Assembly (NCBI RefSeq): GCF_009604375.1
Contig: NZ_WEGH01000006.1
Span: 186,001 to 250,000, forward strand
DNA: 64,000 nt
Source of the DNA: Actinomadura macrotermitis
GTDB lineage: Bacteria; Actinomycetota; Actinomycetes; Streptosporangiales; Streptosporangiaceae
Reading direction: 5' to 3'
Below the pieces are notes generated by a model that was not told where the DNA came from, did no database searches, and saw only the letters and a program-made list of their open reading frames with translations. This document shows, one piece after another, positions 1 through 8,832 of the stretch. Within the stretch, counting starts at the first letter, position 1; each line of letters starts with the position of its first letter. The translations under genes and the position numbers were made by a program.

Positions 1-707
1 GCGTCGGCCTCCGGCGGGACGGCGAGCCGCTGGAAGAGCCGCAGCGTCGACAGGGCCTGGGACGGGTCGGGGGCGTACTCGGCCATCGAGGCGTGGTCGA
101 ACATCGTCCCGGTCACGTCGGCCACGGGGTTGACCAGCACCTGCGCCCTGAGGTCCAGGCCGGCCTCCCTGGCCCGGACGGCGGTCAGCGCGCTGATCAA
201 CGCGCCGCAGCTCTCGCCGAAGACGGCCGCGCGCGCCGGGTCGGCGCCCCATCGCGCCGCGTGCCGCACCACGTGCCGGAGCACGTCCCAGCCGTCGTCG
301 GCGGCGTCCGCGAGCGGGCTGCCGGGGGCGAGGAGGCGGTGCTCGACCGAGACGACGAGGGCGGGCAGCCGGGCGGCGAGGTGGCTGCTGGTCCAGTCGC
401 ACTGCGCCGCCGTGCCCACGAAGCCGCCTCCGTGGACGTGGACCACGAGCGGCAGGCCGGCCGGGGGCGCGGCCGCGCCGTCTCCGGCCGGGGCCGGCCG
501 GTAGACCCGGACCGGCAGGTCGCGGCCGGGCAGCGCGATCTCCTGCCAGCCGATCGCGGCGCCCTCGTGCGGCTCTCCGAGGATCGCCCGCGCCGCGCCG
601 GAGGCCCGGAAGCGGTTCTCCGCATCGCGGTAGGCGCGCAGTTCCTCGTCCGTGATCACTGAGAAGTCCGGTTCCGGCGGTCGCGTCACGGCAGTGGTCT
701 CGTTCAT
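1..707 (-). CDS. alpha/beta hydrolase, HSL-type esterase (C-terminus outside window)
   Basis: The protein begins MNETTAVTRPPEPDFS and runs off the left edge after about 235 residues; HSL-family enzymes are usually about 300-320 residues, so the catalytic Asp and His lie outside. The oxyanion-hole motif HGGG is at residues 92-95 and the nucleophile elbow GESCG places Ser at 166. These are the hallmarks of the hormone-sensitive-lipase esterase family, cytosolic carboxylester hydrolases. The ATG at 705-707 follows a GA-rich ribosome binding site (GAGGGAGAC). It is divergent from a TetR regulator 129 bp away, which probably represses it. The natural substrate is not predictable. Confidence 0.9.
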   Translation of the reverse strand, partial: MNETTAVTRPPEPDFSVITDEELRAYRDAENRFRASGAARAILGEPHEGAAIGWQEIALPGRDLPVRVYRPAPAGDGAAAPPAGLPLVVHVHGGGFVGTAAQCDWTSSHLAARLPALVVSVEHRLLAPGSPLADAADDGWDVLRHVVRHAARWGADPARAAVFGESCGALISALTAVRAREAGLDLRAQVLVNPVADVTGTMFDHASMAEYAPDPSQALSTLRLFQRLAVPPEAD

Positions 708-773
708 GTCTCCCTCTCTCACCGGCGGGCACCGGGGGTGCCGTCCAGGCCGGGCGATGCGTTGCCCTCATTA

Positions 774-790
774 TGCACGCACCGCGTGCA
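774..790. promoter_or_regulatory. inverted repeat between esterase and TetR genes, candidate operator
   Basis: TGCACGC, a 3-nt centre ACC, then GCGTGCA forms a perfect 7-3-7 inverted repeat in the 129-bp divergent gap. TetR proteins commonly bind such sites between themselves and a divergent target, so autoregulation plus control of the esterase is the simplest reading. A related sequence (GTGCAT) occurs about 10 bp further on. Confidence 0.5.
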
Positions 791-836
791 ACAGCAAGTG
801 CATAGGTTAGGCTGAGCCTGGACGGAAGGGGCGGGG

Positions 837-1490
837 ATGACGGGCCGCAGGCGATGGTCGACCGAGGAGATCCTGGACACGGCGGCGGAGCTGCTGCGTA
901 CGGGCGACGCCGAGTCGTTCAGCGTGCGCAGGCTCGCCGCCGCGCTCGGGACCGACTCCTCCAGCCTCTACCGGCACTTCCGCAACAAGACCGAGCTGCT
1001 GCGCGCGGTCGCCGACCGGATCCTGCTGACCGCCATGGACGGCCACCGTCCCGAGGGCGACTGGAAGCAGCGGGTCACCGCCCTGGCCCGGCGCCTGCGG
1101 GAGGCGTTCGGCGAGCAGCCCCAGCTCGCCGCGGTGTGGGGGCGGTACGGGTCCGGCGGCACCGGCTCCCGGCTGGTCATGGAGGAGCTGCTGCAGGCCC
1201 TGTGCTCGTCCGGCCTGCCCGACGAGGAGATCCCGGTGCGCTACCACCGCACCGTGATCCTCCTCGCCGCGCTGATCGCCGCCGAGGCCGGCATCAGCAC
1301 CGTCACCCCCCAGGAGTACGAGCAGGGCATGGAGCAGTTCCGCGTCGCGGTGCTCGGCGCCGATCCCGAGCGCTTCCCCGCCCTGGCCCGCTTCGCCCGC
1401 GACATCCGCCCGCTCGGCGCGGACCGCCAGGCCGCGTTCGAGGAGATCCTCGCCGCCCACCTCGCCCGGATCGAGGCCCGGATCCCCTGA
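837..1490 (+). CDS. TetR/AcrR family transcriptional regulator
   Basis: This 217-residue protein has the N-terminal three-helix DNA-binding domain of the TetR family (about residues 7-52), with the recognition region GTDSSSLYRHFRNKTELL. The C-terminal part is the ligand-binding helical domain and resembles the TetR_C type of actinobacterial repressors. The ATG at 837 follows the purine-rich GGGGCGGGG. It is divergent from the esterase at 1-707, and a perfect inverted repeat lies in the gap. The effector is unknown; a substrate or product of the esterase is a reasonable guess. Confidence 0.9.
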   Translation: MTGRRRWSTEEILDTAAELLRTGDAESFSVRRLAAALGTDSSSLYRHFRNKTELLRAVADRILLTAMDGHRPEGDWKQRVTALARRLREAFGEQPQLAAVWGRYGSGGTGSRLVMEELLQALCSSGLPDEEIPVRYHRTVILLAALIAAEAGISTVTPQEYEQGMEQFRVAVLGADPERFPALARFARDIRPLGADRQAAFEEILAAHLARIEARIP

Positions 1491-1533
1491 CGGGCCGCGT
1501 CCGCCCCGGCTCACATCGGTAAGGTGGCCGCCC

Positions 1534-2589
1534 GTGAGCGAGGTGCACGGGTCCAGGCTGGGCCGGCGGGTGGCGGAGGCCGCGGAGCCGCTGCTGAAGC
1601 GGTCGAGATCGGTGTCGGCGGTGGAGGTCTTCGTCGGGCTCCGGTGGCTGAAGTCCGCGCAGGTCGACGAGTGGCGGCAGGGCCGCATCGCACATCTGGA
1701 CGACGCGCTGGCCGTCCGCCCCGACAAGGTCGCCTCGGCGCTGCGCGCCCTGCGGGACTGGGCCCGCGAGCGGGGGCTGGAGCCGAGCGAGGCCGCCTAC
1801 CTGGCCGCGACCCGCGACCGCCGCCCGCTCCGCTTCACCGCCGCCGGGGACGCCGAGGCCGAGCGCGCCTTCCGGGTGCACTGGATCCCGGCCGACCTCA
1901 GCGACGCCCAGCGCGAGCGCCTGGCCGCCAAGCAGAACAAGGCGCCCGACCTGCAGGTCCTGCTCCCCCTCCAGGAGGGGTGGACGTGCGCGGGCTGCCG
2001 CGGCACCGGCCGCTTCCAGCTCGTGGAGGACGGCGAGCCGCTCTGCCTGACCTGCGCCGACCTGGACCACCTGGTGTTCCTGCCGTCCGGCGATGCCGCC
2101 CTCACCCGGCGCGCGAAGAAGGAGAGCGTGCTGTCGGCGGCGGTCGTCCAGCTGAACCGGCGCCGCAAGCGCTACGAGCGGCGCGGCCTGCTGGTGGAGG
2201 AGGCCGCGCTGGAGCGCGCCGAGGAGCAGTGCCTGGCCGACGAGGACCTGCGGGCGCGCCGCCGCGACCGCGACCGCGAGCGGCGCGAGCACGCCGACGT
2301 GGCGTTCCAGGAGGCGATGGCGGCCGAGATCCGGCGGCTGTTCCCCGGCTGCCCGCAGGAGCGGGCGGCGGCGATCGCCGCGCACGCCGGGGTGCGCGGC
2401 AGCGGGCGGGTCGGCCGCACCGCGGCGGGCCGGGAGCTGGACGCCGAGGCGGTGACGCTGGCCGTGATCGCCTCGGTCCGGCACCTGGACACCGGCTACG
2501 ACGCGATGCTGATGAACGGGGTGCCGCGCCGCGAGGCCCGCGCCCGCATCCGCGCCGACGTGGACGCCGTGCTCGCCCGCTGGCGCTGA
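1534..2589 (+). CDS. DUF2293 domain protein with zinc ribbon
   Basis: The 351-residue product starts at GTG. Two CxxC pairs (Cys152/155 and Cys171/174) are spaced like a zinc ribbon in the middle of the protein. A strongly charged helical stretch (about 205-250) follows, and the C-terminal 90 residues, with the FPGCPQERAAAIAAHA core, match DUF2293, a domain of unknown function seen in actinobacteria and fungi. There is no signal peptide or membrane segment, so it is probably cytosolic. It stands alone between TetR and the TerD-like gene. A nucleic-acid-binding role is suggested only by the zinc ribbon and basic helices. Confidence 0.85.
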   Translation: MSEVHGSRLGRRVAEAAEPLLKRSRSVSAVEVFVGLRWLKSAQVDEWRQGRIAHLDDALAVRPDKVASALRALRDWARERGLEPSEAAYLAATRDRRPLRFTAAGDAEAERAFRVHWIPADLSDAQRERLAAKQNKAPDLQVLLPLQEGWTCAGCRGTGRFQLVEDGEPLCLTCADLDHLVFLPSGDAALTRRAKKESVLSAAVVQLNRRRKRYERRGLLVEEAALERAEEQCLADEDLRARRRDRDRERREHADVAFQEAMAAEIRRLFPGCPQERAAAIAAHAGVRGSGRVGRTAAGRELDAEAVTLAVIASVRHLDTGYDAMLMNGVPRREARARIRADVDAVLARWR

Positions 2590-2636
2590 CCGCAAACCGT
2601 TATGCGGCGCTTCACCCCCTCTGCCACGATGCGGGG

Positions 2637-4814
2637 ATGAGCACCCGGCTCGACGCACTCGTCATCCGCCACACCCACCGCGTCCCCGCCCCGCAGGGCC
2701 CGCCTGGCACAGCAGCTTCCACCACGGGAGCGACCGCCGCGCGGCAGTTCGACGCCGTCCTGATGACGGCCGGCTTCAAGTTGTCGCGCGAGCTGCTGGC
2801 GCACCTGTCCGGGCTGACGGAGGGGACGGTGATCGACACCGCCGTCCGGGTCCTGCCGGTGGTGCGCGAGATGGTCGGCGACCACGTCGAGCACAACGTG
2901 TACTTCCGCGACTTCCCCCGCAACGTGCCCGACACCGTGGACTTCTGGATGCGCTGCATCGCCGAGGCCATGGTCGACGACGACGCCATGGCCGCGCTGG
3001 CCGAGTCGGCCCACACGGGCGTGCTGAACCTGCTCACGCTGCCCGCTTACGGCCGCTACCAGCACACCTACGCCGAGATGCTGGACGCGCACGCCGAGCT
3101 GATCGCCGCCGCGGGCGACCGGGTGACCGTCCTGCACCTCGGCGGCGACCTGGCCGAGGAGGAGACGGGCCTGTACCTGGCGCTCGCCGGGAGCGTCACC
3201 CCGCTCGGCGAGGACGGCCTGGCGGCGCTGGACGAGCTGGCCGGGCGCTGCGCCGGCGGCCCCCAGCCCGAGACGATCCCGGTGCGGGAGAACCGCGCCG
3301 TGGTCAACCGGGCACGGCTGCAGGCGGGCGCGCCGCTGCTGGTGGACACCGTCACCGACGTGCTCCGCCTCGCCTGCGCGATGTCGGACGGCGACGTCAC
3401 GCTGCTGGAGCCGACCCGGTTCACCGCCATGCCCCGGCCCGCCCGCCGCGCGCTGCTCGCCGCGCTGGACGGCGTCGTCGCCGCCGACCCGGCCAAGCTC
3501 GGCGACGTCGCCGCCTACCGCGAGCGGTGGAAGCGGCTCGGCGAGCGCCTGCACCCGCACGAGTACCCGCGGTGGCCGCAGGCCGCGCGGGTGTTCGCGG
3601 TCGCGCGCGGCGAGCAGGCCGCGCCCTCGATCGCGGGCCGCGTCGAGGCGCGGTTCGCCGCCGACGACGTCATCGGCGCGGCGAACGTGCTGAAGGCCTC
3701 GCCCGGCATGCTGTTCCGGTCGCTGGACCGGCTGCTGCGCAGCGCCACGCCCGCCGAGCAGGACGCGATCCTCGGCGCGGCCGAGGAGGTCGCCGGGCGC
3801 GTGGCCGGCCGGGTCGTGCTGTCGGTCCGCGAGCACCTGCTGAACCGCGCCGCCGCGCCCGGCCGGGCCCGTGTCTTCGCCGACCGCCTCGGCCGGGGCC
3901 GTATCGAGCCCGACACCCGCCCGCCCCTCGCCCCCGAGGTGCTGGAGCGGCTCGCCGGACTGCTGGACGCCGAGGTCCGGCGGCGGCTGCCCGCCGTCGA
4001 GCACCTGGTCGTCGACCCCGCCGTGCTCGACGTCGCGCTGCCGCTCAGCGGCAAAGCCGCGGGCACGGGCTTCGGGGTGCTGCCGCGCGGCTCGGTGACG
4101 CCCGTGGACGGTGACCTGCTGCGCTTCTTCGTCCACTGGAGGCAGCGCGAGCGCGACACCGACTTCGACCTGTCGGCGCTGACGCTGAACGAGCGCTACC
4201 ACTCCATGGCGTGGCTGTCCTACACCCAGCTCACCATGGTGTCGGGCGAGCACTCGGGCGACATCACCGAGGCCCCCGACGGCGCCTCGGAGTTCATCGA
4301 CCTGCGGCTCGCCCAGGTCCGCGAGCCCTTCATCGTCCCGCAGGTCAACATCTACGACGGAGAGGGCTTCGAGGAGGTCCGCGAGTCGTTCTTCGGGTTC
4401 ATGCTGCGCGGCGCCGAGCAGCAGGGGCGGCCCTTCGAGGCGCGGACCGTCCGGATGAAGTCCGACCTGCGCGGCCCCGGCCGGGTCGCGCTGCCGCTGA
4501 TCTTCATGCGCGGCGACGACGGGCGGTGGCGCGCCAAGTGGCTGCACATGTTCCTCAAGGGCGAGGCGATGTTCAACCGGGTCGAGACCAACCGGCTGAC
4601 GACGGCGGCGCTGGTGCGCGCCGTCGTCGAGCGCCGCTACCTGACGCTGCGGTACCTGGTCGAGCGGCTGGCGCCCGGGACGGTGACGCGCTGGGACGGC
4701 GGGCGGCTGCCGGACGGGCCGGTCACCTTCATCGGCGCGGCGCGCCCCGAAGGGCTGCCGGTGGGGTCGCGGGTCTTCACGCCCGGAAATCTGCGCGACC
4801 TCGTGCCCGCCTGA
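2637..4814 (+). CDS. large TerD-like protein, MXAN_6230/SCO0854-type but without a RING domain
   Basis: This 725-residue protein starts at the ATG at 2637. The C-terminal 250 residues, from about RFFVHWRQRERDTDFDLSAL onward, have the TerD-type beta-sandwich pattern (xDFDLSAL, SGDITEAPDGASEFIDL) linked to tellurite resistance and calcium-binding stress proteins. The middle part contains the LKASPGMLFRSLDRLLRSA helix typical of the MXAN_6230/SCO0854 proteins. Those usually carry an N-terminal RING-like Cys cluster; here the N-terminus has none. The role is unknown; TerD-like proteins are associated with stress and membrane processes. A hairpin terminator follows. Family assignment is from memory of sequence patterns. 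Confidence 0.75.
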   Translation: MSTRLDALVIRHTHRVPAPQGPPGTAASTTGATAARQFDAVLMTAGFKLSRELLAHLSGLTEGTVIDTAVRVLPVVREMVGDHVEHNVYFRDFPRNVPDTVDFWMRCIAEAMVDDDAMAALAESAHTGVLNLLTLPAYGRYQHTYAEMLDAHAELIAAAGDRVTVLHLGGDLAEEETGLYLALAGSVTPLGEDGLAALDELAGRCAGGPQPETIPVRENRAVVNRARLQAGAPLLVDTVTDVLRLACAMSDGDVTLLEPTRFTAMPRPARRALLAALDGVVAADPAKLGDVAAYRERWKRLGERLHPHEYPRWPQAARVFAVARGEQAAPSIAGRVEARFAADDVIGAANVLKASPGMLFRSLDRLLRSATPAEQDAILGAAEEVAGRVAGRVVLSVREHLLNRAAAPGRARVFADRLGRGRIEPDTRPPLAPEVLERLAGLLDAEVRRRLPAVEHLVVDPAVLDVALPLSGKAAGTGFGVLPRGSVTPVDGDLLRFFVHWRQRERDTDFDLSALTLNERYHSMAWLSYTQLTMVSGEHSGDITEAPDGASEFIDLRLAQVREPFIVPQVNIYDGEGFEEVRESFFGFMLRGAEQQGRPFEARTVRMKSDLRGPGRVALPLIFMRGDDGRWRAKWLHMFLKGEAMFNRVETNRLTTAALVRAVVERRYLTLRYLVERLAPGTVTRWDGGRLPDGPVTFIGAARPEGLPVGSRVFTPGNLRDLVPA

Positions 4815-4841
4815 CTGCTACCGTTTCGGCAGCGAGGCCAT

Positions 4842-4886
4842 GAGGGGGCTTCCTTCTCAACCTTCCTTTAAAGAATCAGCCCCCTC
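4842..4886. terminator. hairpin between TerD-like gene and methyltransferase
   Basis: GAGGGGGCT at 4842-4850 pairs perfectly with AGCCCCCTC at 4878-4886 across a 27-nt, relatively AT-rich loop. AGCGAG further upstream can alternatively pair with CGCT after the right arm. It lies 27 bp past the stop of the TerD-like gene and probably ends that transcript; the long loop makes it an atypical terminator. Confidence 0.45.
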
Positions 4887-4943
4887 GCTTTCCTCGCCCC
4901 GGCACGGCGAAACGGCTTGCCGGGCCGCCCACCGCACGCGATC

Positions 4944-5750
4944 ATGCTCGGCGTGACCGACGCAGTGGGCGGCCTGGACGCCGCCACCCCCAACGTGGCC
5001 CGGATGTACGACTACTGGCTCGGGGGCAAGGACAACTTCGCCGCCGACCGCGCGGCCGCCCAGCGGGTGGTCGGCATCTCCGAAGGCCGCGTCACCGAGG
5101 GCGTCCGGCTGAACCGGCGCTTCCTCGGCACCGCCGTGCGGCAGGCCGCCGAGGCGGGCGTCCGCCAGTTCCTGGACGTCGGCTCGGGCCTGCCGACCCG
5201 CGAGAACGTGCACGAGGTCGCCCTCGCGGCCCGGGCCGACGCGCGCGTGGTCTACGTCGACCACGACCCGGTCGTCTGCGCGCACGGGCGGGCGCTGCTC
5301 GCCGGGACCGGCGACCCGGTCGGGTTCGTGCAGGGCGACCTGCGCCGGCCCGAGGAGATCCTGGACCACCCCGTCACCCGGCAGCTGATCGACTTCGCCG
5401 AGCCGGTCGCGCTGATCTTCGTGTCGGTGCTGCACTTCGTCGAGGACGCCGACGACCCGGCCGCGCTCGTCGGGCGCTTCGCCGGCCGGCTCGTCCCCGG
5501 CAGCCGCCTCATCCTGTCGCACCTGGCCTCGGACGCCTTCCCCGACCAGATGGCCCGCGCGGAGCAGGTCTACGAGGGCGCCAGCTCCCGGCTCGGCGCC
5601 CGCCCGCGCGCCCAGATCCTCGGCTTCTTCGACGGCTTCGAGCTGCTGGAGCCCGGCCTGACCGGCCCGCCGCAGTGGCTGGCGGGCGGTGCCGAGGACC
5701 CCGAGGCGCGGCGGTTCGCGGGGCTGGTCGGCGTCGGCGTGAAGCGGTAG
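4944..5750 (+). CDS. SAM-dependent methyltransferase, DUF574 family
   Basis: The product has the family signature MYDYWLGGKDNFAADR near the N-terminus and the motif-I region FLDVGSGLPTRENVHEVA, both diagnostic of the actinobacterial DUF574 methyltransferases. The acidic motif VVYVDHDPVV that contacts the SAM ribose follows. The length (268 residues from the ATG at 4944) is normal. A GTG at 4953 is an equally possible start, since neither has a clear ribosome binding site. Targets of this abundant actinomycete family are mostly unknown. The enzyme should be cytosolic, and the gene stands alone. Confidence 0.88.
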   Translation: MLGVTDAVGGLDAATPNVARMYDYWLGGKDNFAADRAAAQRVVGISEGRVTEGVRLNRRFLGTAVRQAAEAGVRQFLDVGSGLPTRENVHEVALAARADARVVYVDHDPVVCAHGRALLAGTGDPVGFVQGDLRRPEEILDHPVTRQLIDFAEPVALIFVSVLHFVEDADDPAALVGRFAGRLVPGSRLILSHLASDAFPDQMARAEQVYEGASSRLGARPRAQILGFFDGFELLEPGLTGPPQWLAGGAEDPEARRFAGLVGVGVKR

Positions 5751-5805
5751 CCGGGAGGAGGTGCCCGCCCGCTGCGCCCGGTGACCGCTCGGTTACGCTG
5801 GAATC

Positions 5806-6225
5806 ATGGCTATCACCAGCACGCTCCGCTGGGTACCGGTCGCCGTGGCGCTCCCGCTGCTGGCCGCGGTCTGCGGCGCGGCGCGCCTCACACCGGAGCC
5901 GGAGCGGACCGTCGAGCCCGGCGCGGTCTTCACGCTCGCCCCGGGCGGCAGCGCCCGGCTCGCCGGCACCGACCTCACCGTGACCTTCGAGGGCGTCGGC
6001 GCCGACAGCCGCTGCCCCGTCGGCGTGCAGTGCGTGTGGGAGGGCGACGCCACGGTCAAGATCTCCGACGGCGCCGCCACGCACGAGCTGCACACCAGCG
6101 AGGGGGCCGTGCGGAGCGTGCGCACGCACGGCCACGAGCTGGAACTGGTCGACCTCACGCCCGCCCGGCGGGCGGACGCGGCGATCGAGGCGGCGGACTA
6201 CCGCGCCGGCCTGCGGATCCGCTGA
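5806..6225 (+). CDS. small secreted protein of unknown function
   Basis: The 139-residue product has an N-terminal hydrophobic segment after one Arg (about residues 9-27), consistent with export. A Cys follows AAV, which is a poor lipobox, so cleavage by signal peptidase I is more likely than lipidation. The mature part contains DSRCPVGVQCVWEGDATV, a pattern seen in many short bacterial exported proteins, with two Cys likely to form a disulfide. It looks like a small beta domain. It ends convergent with the aldo/keto reductase, with a hairpin between them. No function can be assigned. Confidence 0.75.
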   Translation: MAITSTLRWVPVAVALPLLAAVCGAARLTPEPERTVEPGAVFTLAPGGSARLAGTDLTVTFEGVGADSRCPVGVQCVWEGDATVKISDGAATHELHTSEGAVRSVRTHGHELELVDLTPARRADAAIEAADYRAGLRIR

Positions 6226-6226
6226 T

Positions 6227-6256
6227 CCCGCGCGCCCCGCTCCCGGCCGGCGCGGG
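6227..6256. terminator. hairpin between convergent genes
   Basis: CCCGCGC (6227-6233) pairs with GCGCGGG (6250-6256) around a 16-nt loop in the 36-bp gap between the convergent secreted-protein and aldo/keto reductase genes. No T tract follows, so it would be an actinomycete-style bidirectional terminator. Confidence 0.4.
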
Positions 6257-6261
6257 CCCGG

Positions 6262-7092
6262 TCACATCAGGTCGAACGTCGCCGGGTCCGGGCCGAGCCG
6301 GTTGCCCTTGTCCATCTCGCCGATCGCGGCCATGTCCTCGGGGGTGAGCTCGAAACCGAAGACGTCGAAGTTCTCGGCGATGCGCGAGGGGGTCACCGAC
6401 TTCGGGATGACCACGTTGCCGATCTGCAGGTGCCAGCGCAGCACGACCTGGGCGGGCGTCCTGCCGTGCGCGTCGCCGATGCGCCTCAGCAGCGGCTCGT
6501 CCAGCAGGCCCTTGCCCTGGCCGAGCGGGCTCCAGGCCTCGGTGTGGATGCCGTGCTCGCGGTGGAACGCGCGCAGCTCGCTCTGCTGCAGGTCCGGGTG
6601 CAGCTCGATCTGGTTGATCGCCGGCACCACCTCCCCCTCGTCGAGCAGCCGGGTGAGGGCGGGCACGGTGAAGTTGGAGACCCCGATCGCGCGGACGCGG
6701 CCGTCGGCGTAGATCTTCTCGAACGCCCGCCAGGTGTCCAGGTACAGGTCGCGCGAGGGCATCGGCCAGTGCATGAGGTACAGGTCGAGCCGCTCCAGCC
6801 CGAGGCGCTCCATGCTGGCGTCGAAGGCCCGCAGCGTGGAGTCGTAGCCCTGGTCGCTGTTCCACAGCTTGGTGGTGACGAACAGCTCCTCGCGCGGCAC
6901 CCCTGAAGCGCGCAGCGCACGGCCGGTGCCCGCCTCGTTGTCGTAGATGCGCGCGGTGTCGATGCTCCGGTAGCCGGTCTCCAGGGCGACCTTCACGGCC
7001 CGCTCGGCCTCGTCGTCCTCCACCTGCCAGACCCCGAAACCGAGCTGCGGCATCGTGATCCCGTTGTTGAGCGTGACGTGGGGCGTGCTCAC
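6262..7092 (-). CDS. aldo/keto reductase
   Basis: The 276-residue protein has the complete AKR catalytic tetrad: Asp45 and Tyr50 in IDTARIYDNE, Lys75 in TTKLW and His108 in LYLMHWP. The C-terminal NADPH-binding region includes IPKSVTPSRIAENFDVF. The length and opening NNGITMPQLGFGVWQ are typical of the 2,5-diketo-gluconate reductase-like group, soluble NADPH-dependent reductases of aldehydes and ketones. It is divergent from a cytochrome P450 (208-bp gap), so the two may share regulation, but no dedicated regulator is adjacent. The substrate is unknown. Confidence 0.93.
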   Translation of the reverse strand: MSTPHVTLNNGITMPQLGFGVWQVEDDEAERAVKVALETGYRSIDTARIYDNEAGTGRALRASGVPREELFVTTKLWNSDQGYDSTLRAFDASMERLGLERLDLYLMHWPMPSRDLYLDTWRAFEKIYADGRVRAIGVSNFTVPALTRLLDEGEVVPAINQIELHPDLQQSELRAFHREHGIHTEAWSPLGQGKGLLDEPLLRRIGDAHGRTPAQVVLRWHLQIGNVVIPKSVTPSRIAENFDVFGFELTPEDMAAIGEMDKGNRLGPDPATFDLM

Positions 7093-7211
7093 TGTTCTCC
7101 TTCGTCTGGACGTGTCGCCGGTGGTCCGGTGCAGATCATGGCGGTCATGCCCCCATCATCGATGTGAAACCCTCCCGACCGGCAAAGAACAACATGATCA
7201 TTGGCCATGTC

Positions 7212-7221
7212 GGTAATTACC
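7212..7221. promoter_or_regulatory. palindrome in AKR/P450 divergent gap
   Basis: GGTAATTACC is a perfect 10-bp palindrome inside an unusually AT-rich patch (about 7185-7240) of the 208-bp divergent region. It is about 80 bp upstream of the P450 start and 120 bp upstream of the AKR start. It could be a regulator site or simply part of promoter DNA. Confidence 0.3.
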
Positions 7222-7300
7222 ACGATGTAGTGATAAGAGGGCACCGGACAGGCTGGAGGGCGGCCCCGCCGACCCGCCCGACCAGGAGACCACAGCCGCC

Positions 7301-8668
7301 ATGCCCGCTCCCCCCGCCGTCCGCCTGCCGCCGCCGCTCCAGGTCGCCTGGCTCGTCAAGGATCCCGTGGGCTTCTACGAGGCCGGCCGCCGCCGGCACG
7401 GCCCGGTCTTCCAGGTCCGCTACCCCGGCCTGCCGCCCGAGGTCGTGGTGGCCACCGCCGGGCTCGCCGAGCAGGTGTTCGCCACCGACGCGGGCGCCTC
7501 GCGCGCCGGGGAGATCCGGCGCGCGTTCGTCGGCCCGCTCGTCGGCGAGCGGTCGCTGCTCTGCCTGGACCGCGAGCCGTGGTGGCGGCACCGGCGGCTG
7601 ATCAACCCGGCGCTGCACGGCCGGGCGGTGGCCGGCTGGCGGGACCGGATCGCCGCGATCGCCGCCGCGGAGATCGCCGGCTGGCCGCTCGGCGCGCCGT
7701 TCGCGCTGCGCGACCGGATGGAGCGGATCACCCTGGAGGTGATCATGCGGATGGTGTTCGGCGTGCGCGACGCCGGGCGGCTGCGCGCCCTGCGCGCGCT
7801 CCTGCCCCGCCTGGTCGCGCTCGGCGGGTCGGCGGCGCTGCTGCGGCTGCCGCCCCGACTGCGCGACCGGGCGCTCACCTCGCCCGCGCTGCTGCGCGCG
7901 GGCGCGCTGCCCACCACCCGGTACGTGCGGGTCCGCGACGAGGTCGACGCGATCTTGTACGACGAGATCGCGCGGCGCCGGGGCGCGCCCGACCCGGACG
8001 CGGCCGACGTGCTGTCCCATCTCGTCGCCGCCCGCGACGAGGACGGCGCGCCGCTCACCGACCAGGAGCTGCGCGACGAGCTGATGACGCTGCTGCAGGC
8101 CGGGCACGAGACCACCGCGACGGCGCTCGCCTGGACGTTCGAGCGGCTGCTGCGGAACCCCGACGCGCTGCGCCGGCTGCGCACCGAGCTCGCGGCGGGA
8201 GAAGGCGGCGAGTACCTGCAGGCCGTGGTGAAGGAGGCGCTGCGGGCGCGCCCGGTGGTGCTCGGCGCGCCCCGGCTGCTGGACGAGCCCGTCCGGATCG
8301 GCGGCTACGACGTCCCGGCGGGCCACTACCTGTCGGCGTCGATCCCGCTGGTGCTGAGCGATCCGGCCGCCTACCCCGAGCCCTGGGAGTTCCGGCCGGA
8401 GCGCTTCCTCGGCCCCGGCGCCGACCTGGCGAACCGGTCCTGGATCCCGTTCGGCGGCGGCCACCGGTACTGCGCGGGCGCCCAGCTCGCGCAGCTGGAG
8501 CTGCGCGTGGTCATCACCGAGGTGCTGCGGGCGGTCGACCTGGCCCCGGCGCGGCCGGCGCCCGAGCGCCCCCGGCTGAAGAACGTCACACTGGCGCCCT
8601 CGGCGTCGACGCAGGTCGTGGCCTATGCGCGCACCAGCGGTGATCATGTGATCGCCACAGGGAGGTGA
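7301..8668 (+). CDS. cytochrome P450
   Basis: The 455-residue protein carries all P450 landmarks: the I-helix oxygen-binding motif AGHETTATALAW, the K-helix ExxR (EALR), and the haem loop FGGGHRYCAG with the axial Cys at 391. The overall pattern is closer to the CYP102/CYP4-like or CYP110-like bacterial type than to short ferredoxin-dependent antibiotic P450s, but this is a judgement by eye. No ferredoxin or reductase gene is adjacent, so electrons must come from elsewhere. The ATG at 7301 follows AGGAGAC. It probably hydroxylates a lipid-like or terpenoid substrate. Confidence 0.95.
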   Translation: MPAPPAVRLPPPLQVAWLVKDPVGFYEAGRRRHGPVFQVRYPGLPPEVVVATAGLAEQVFATDAGASRAGEIRRAFVGPLVGERSLLCLDREPWWRHRRLINPALHGRAVAGWRDRIAAIAAAEIAGWPLGAPFALRDRMERITLEVIMRMVFGVRDAGRLRALRALLPRLVALGGSAALLRLPPRLRDRALTSPALLRAGALPTTRYVRVRDEVDAILYDEIARRRGAPDPDAADVLSHLVAARDEDGAPLTDQELRDELMTLLQAGHETTATALAWTFERLLRNPDALRRLRTELAAGEGGEYLQAVVKEALRARPVVLGAPRLLDEPVRIGGYDVPAGHYLSASIPLVLSDPAAYPEPWEFRPERFLGPGADLANRSWIPFGGGHRYCAGAQLAQLELRVVITEVLRAVDLAPARPAPERPRLKNVTLAPSASTQVVAYARTSGDHVIATGR

Positions 8669-8832
8669 CGACTGCGGCACGGTTGGCTTCCTGCGGTTGA
8701 CACCCGCGGGCGCACGGCGGTTGATAGGACGGGGAACACCGGACCGACGCCGTCGGGCCTTGTTGGACGAAGTGTCCGAGAAAGCGGCGCGCCGTCGTCC
8801 ACGGCGGCGGCCGAGTCGCTATGGTGATTCCC

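Noticed and set aside
2496..4547. 683-residue protein antisense to the TerD-like gene
   Set aside because: Same G+C artefact; no recognisable domains and low-complexity composition.
5806..6225. Lipoprotein signal in the small secreted protein
   Set aside because: The residue before Cys is Val and the pattern AAVC lacks the required small residue at -1.
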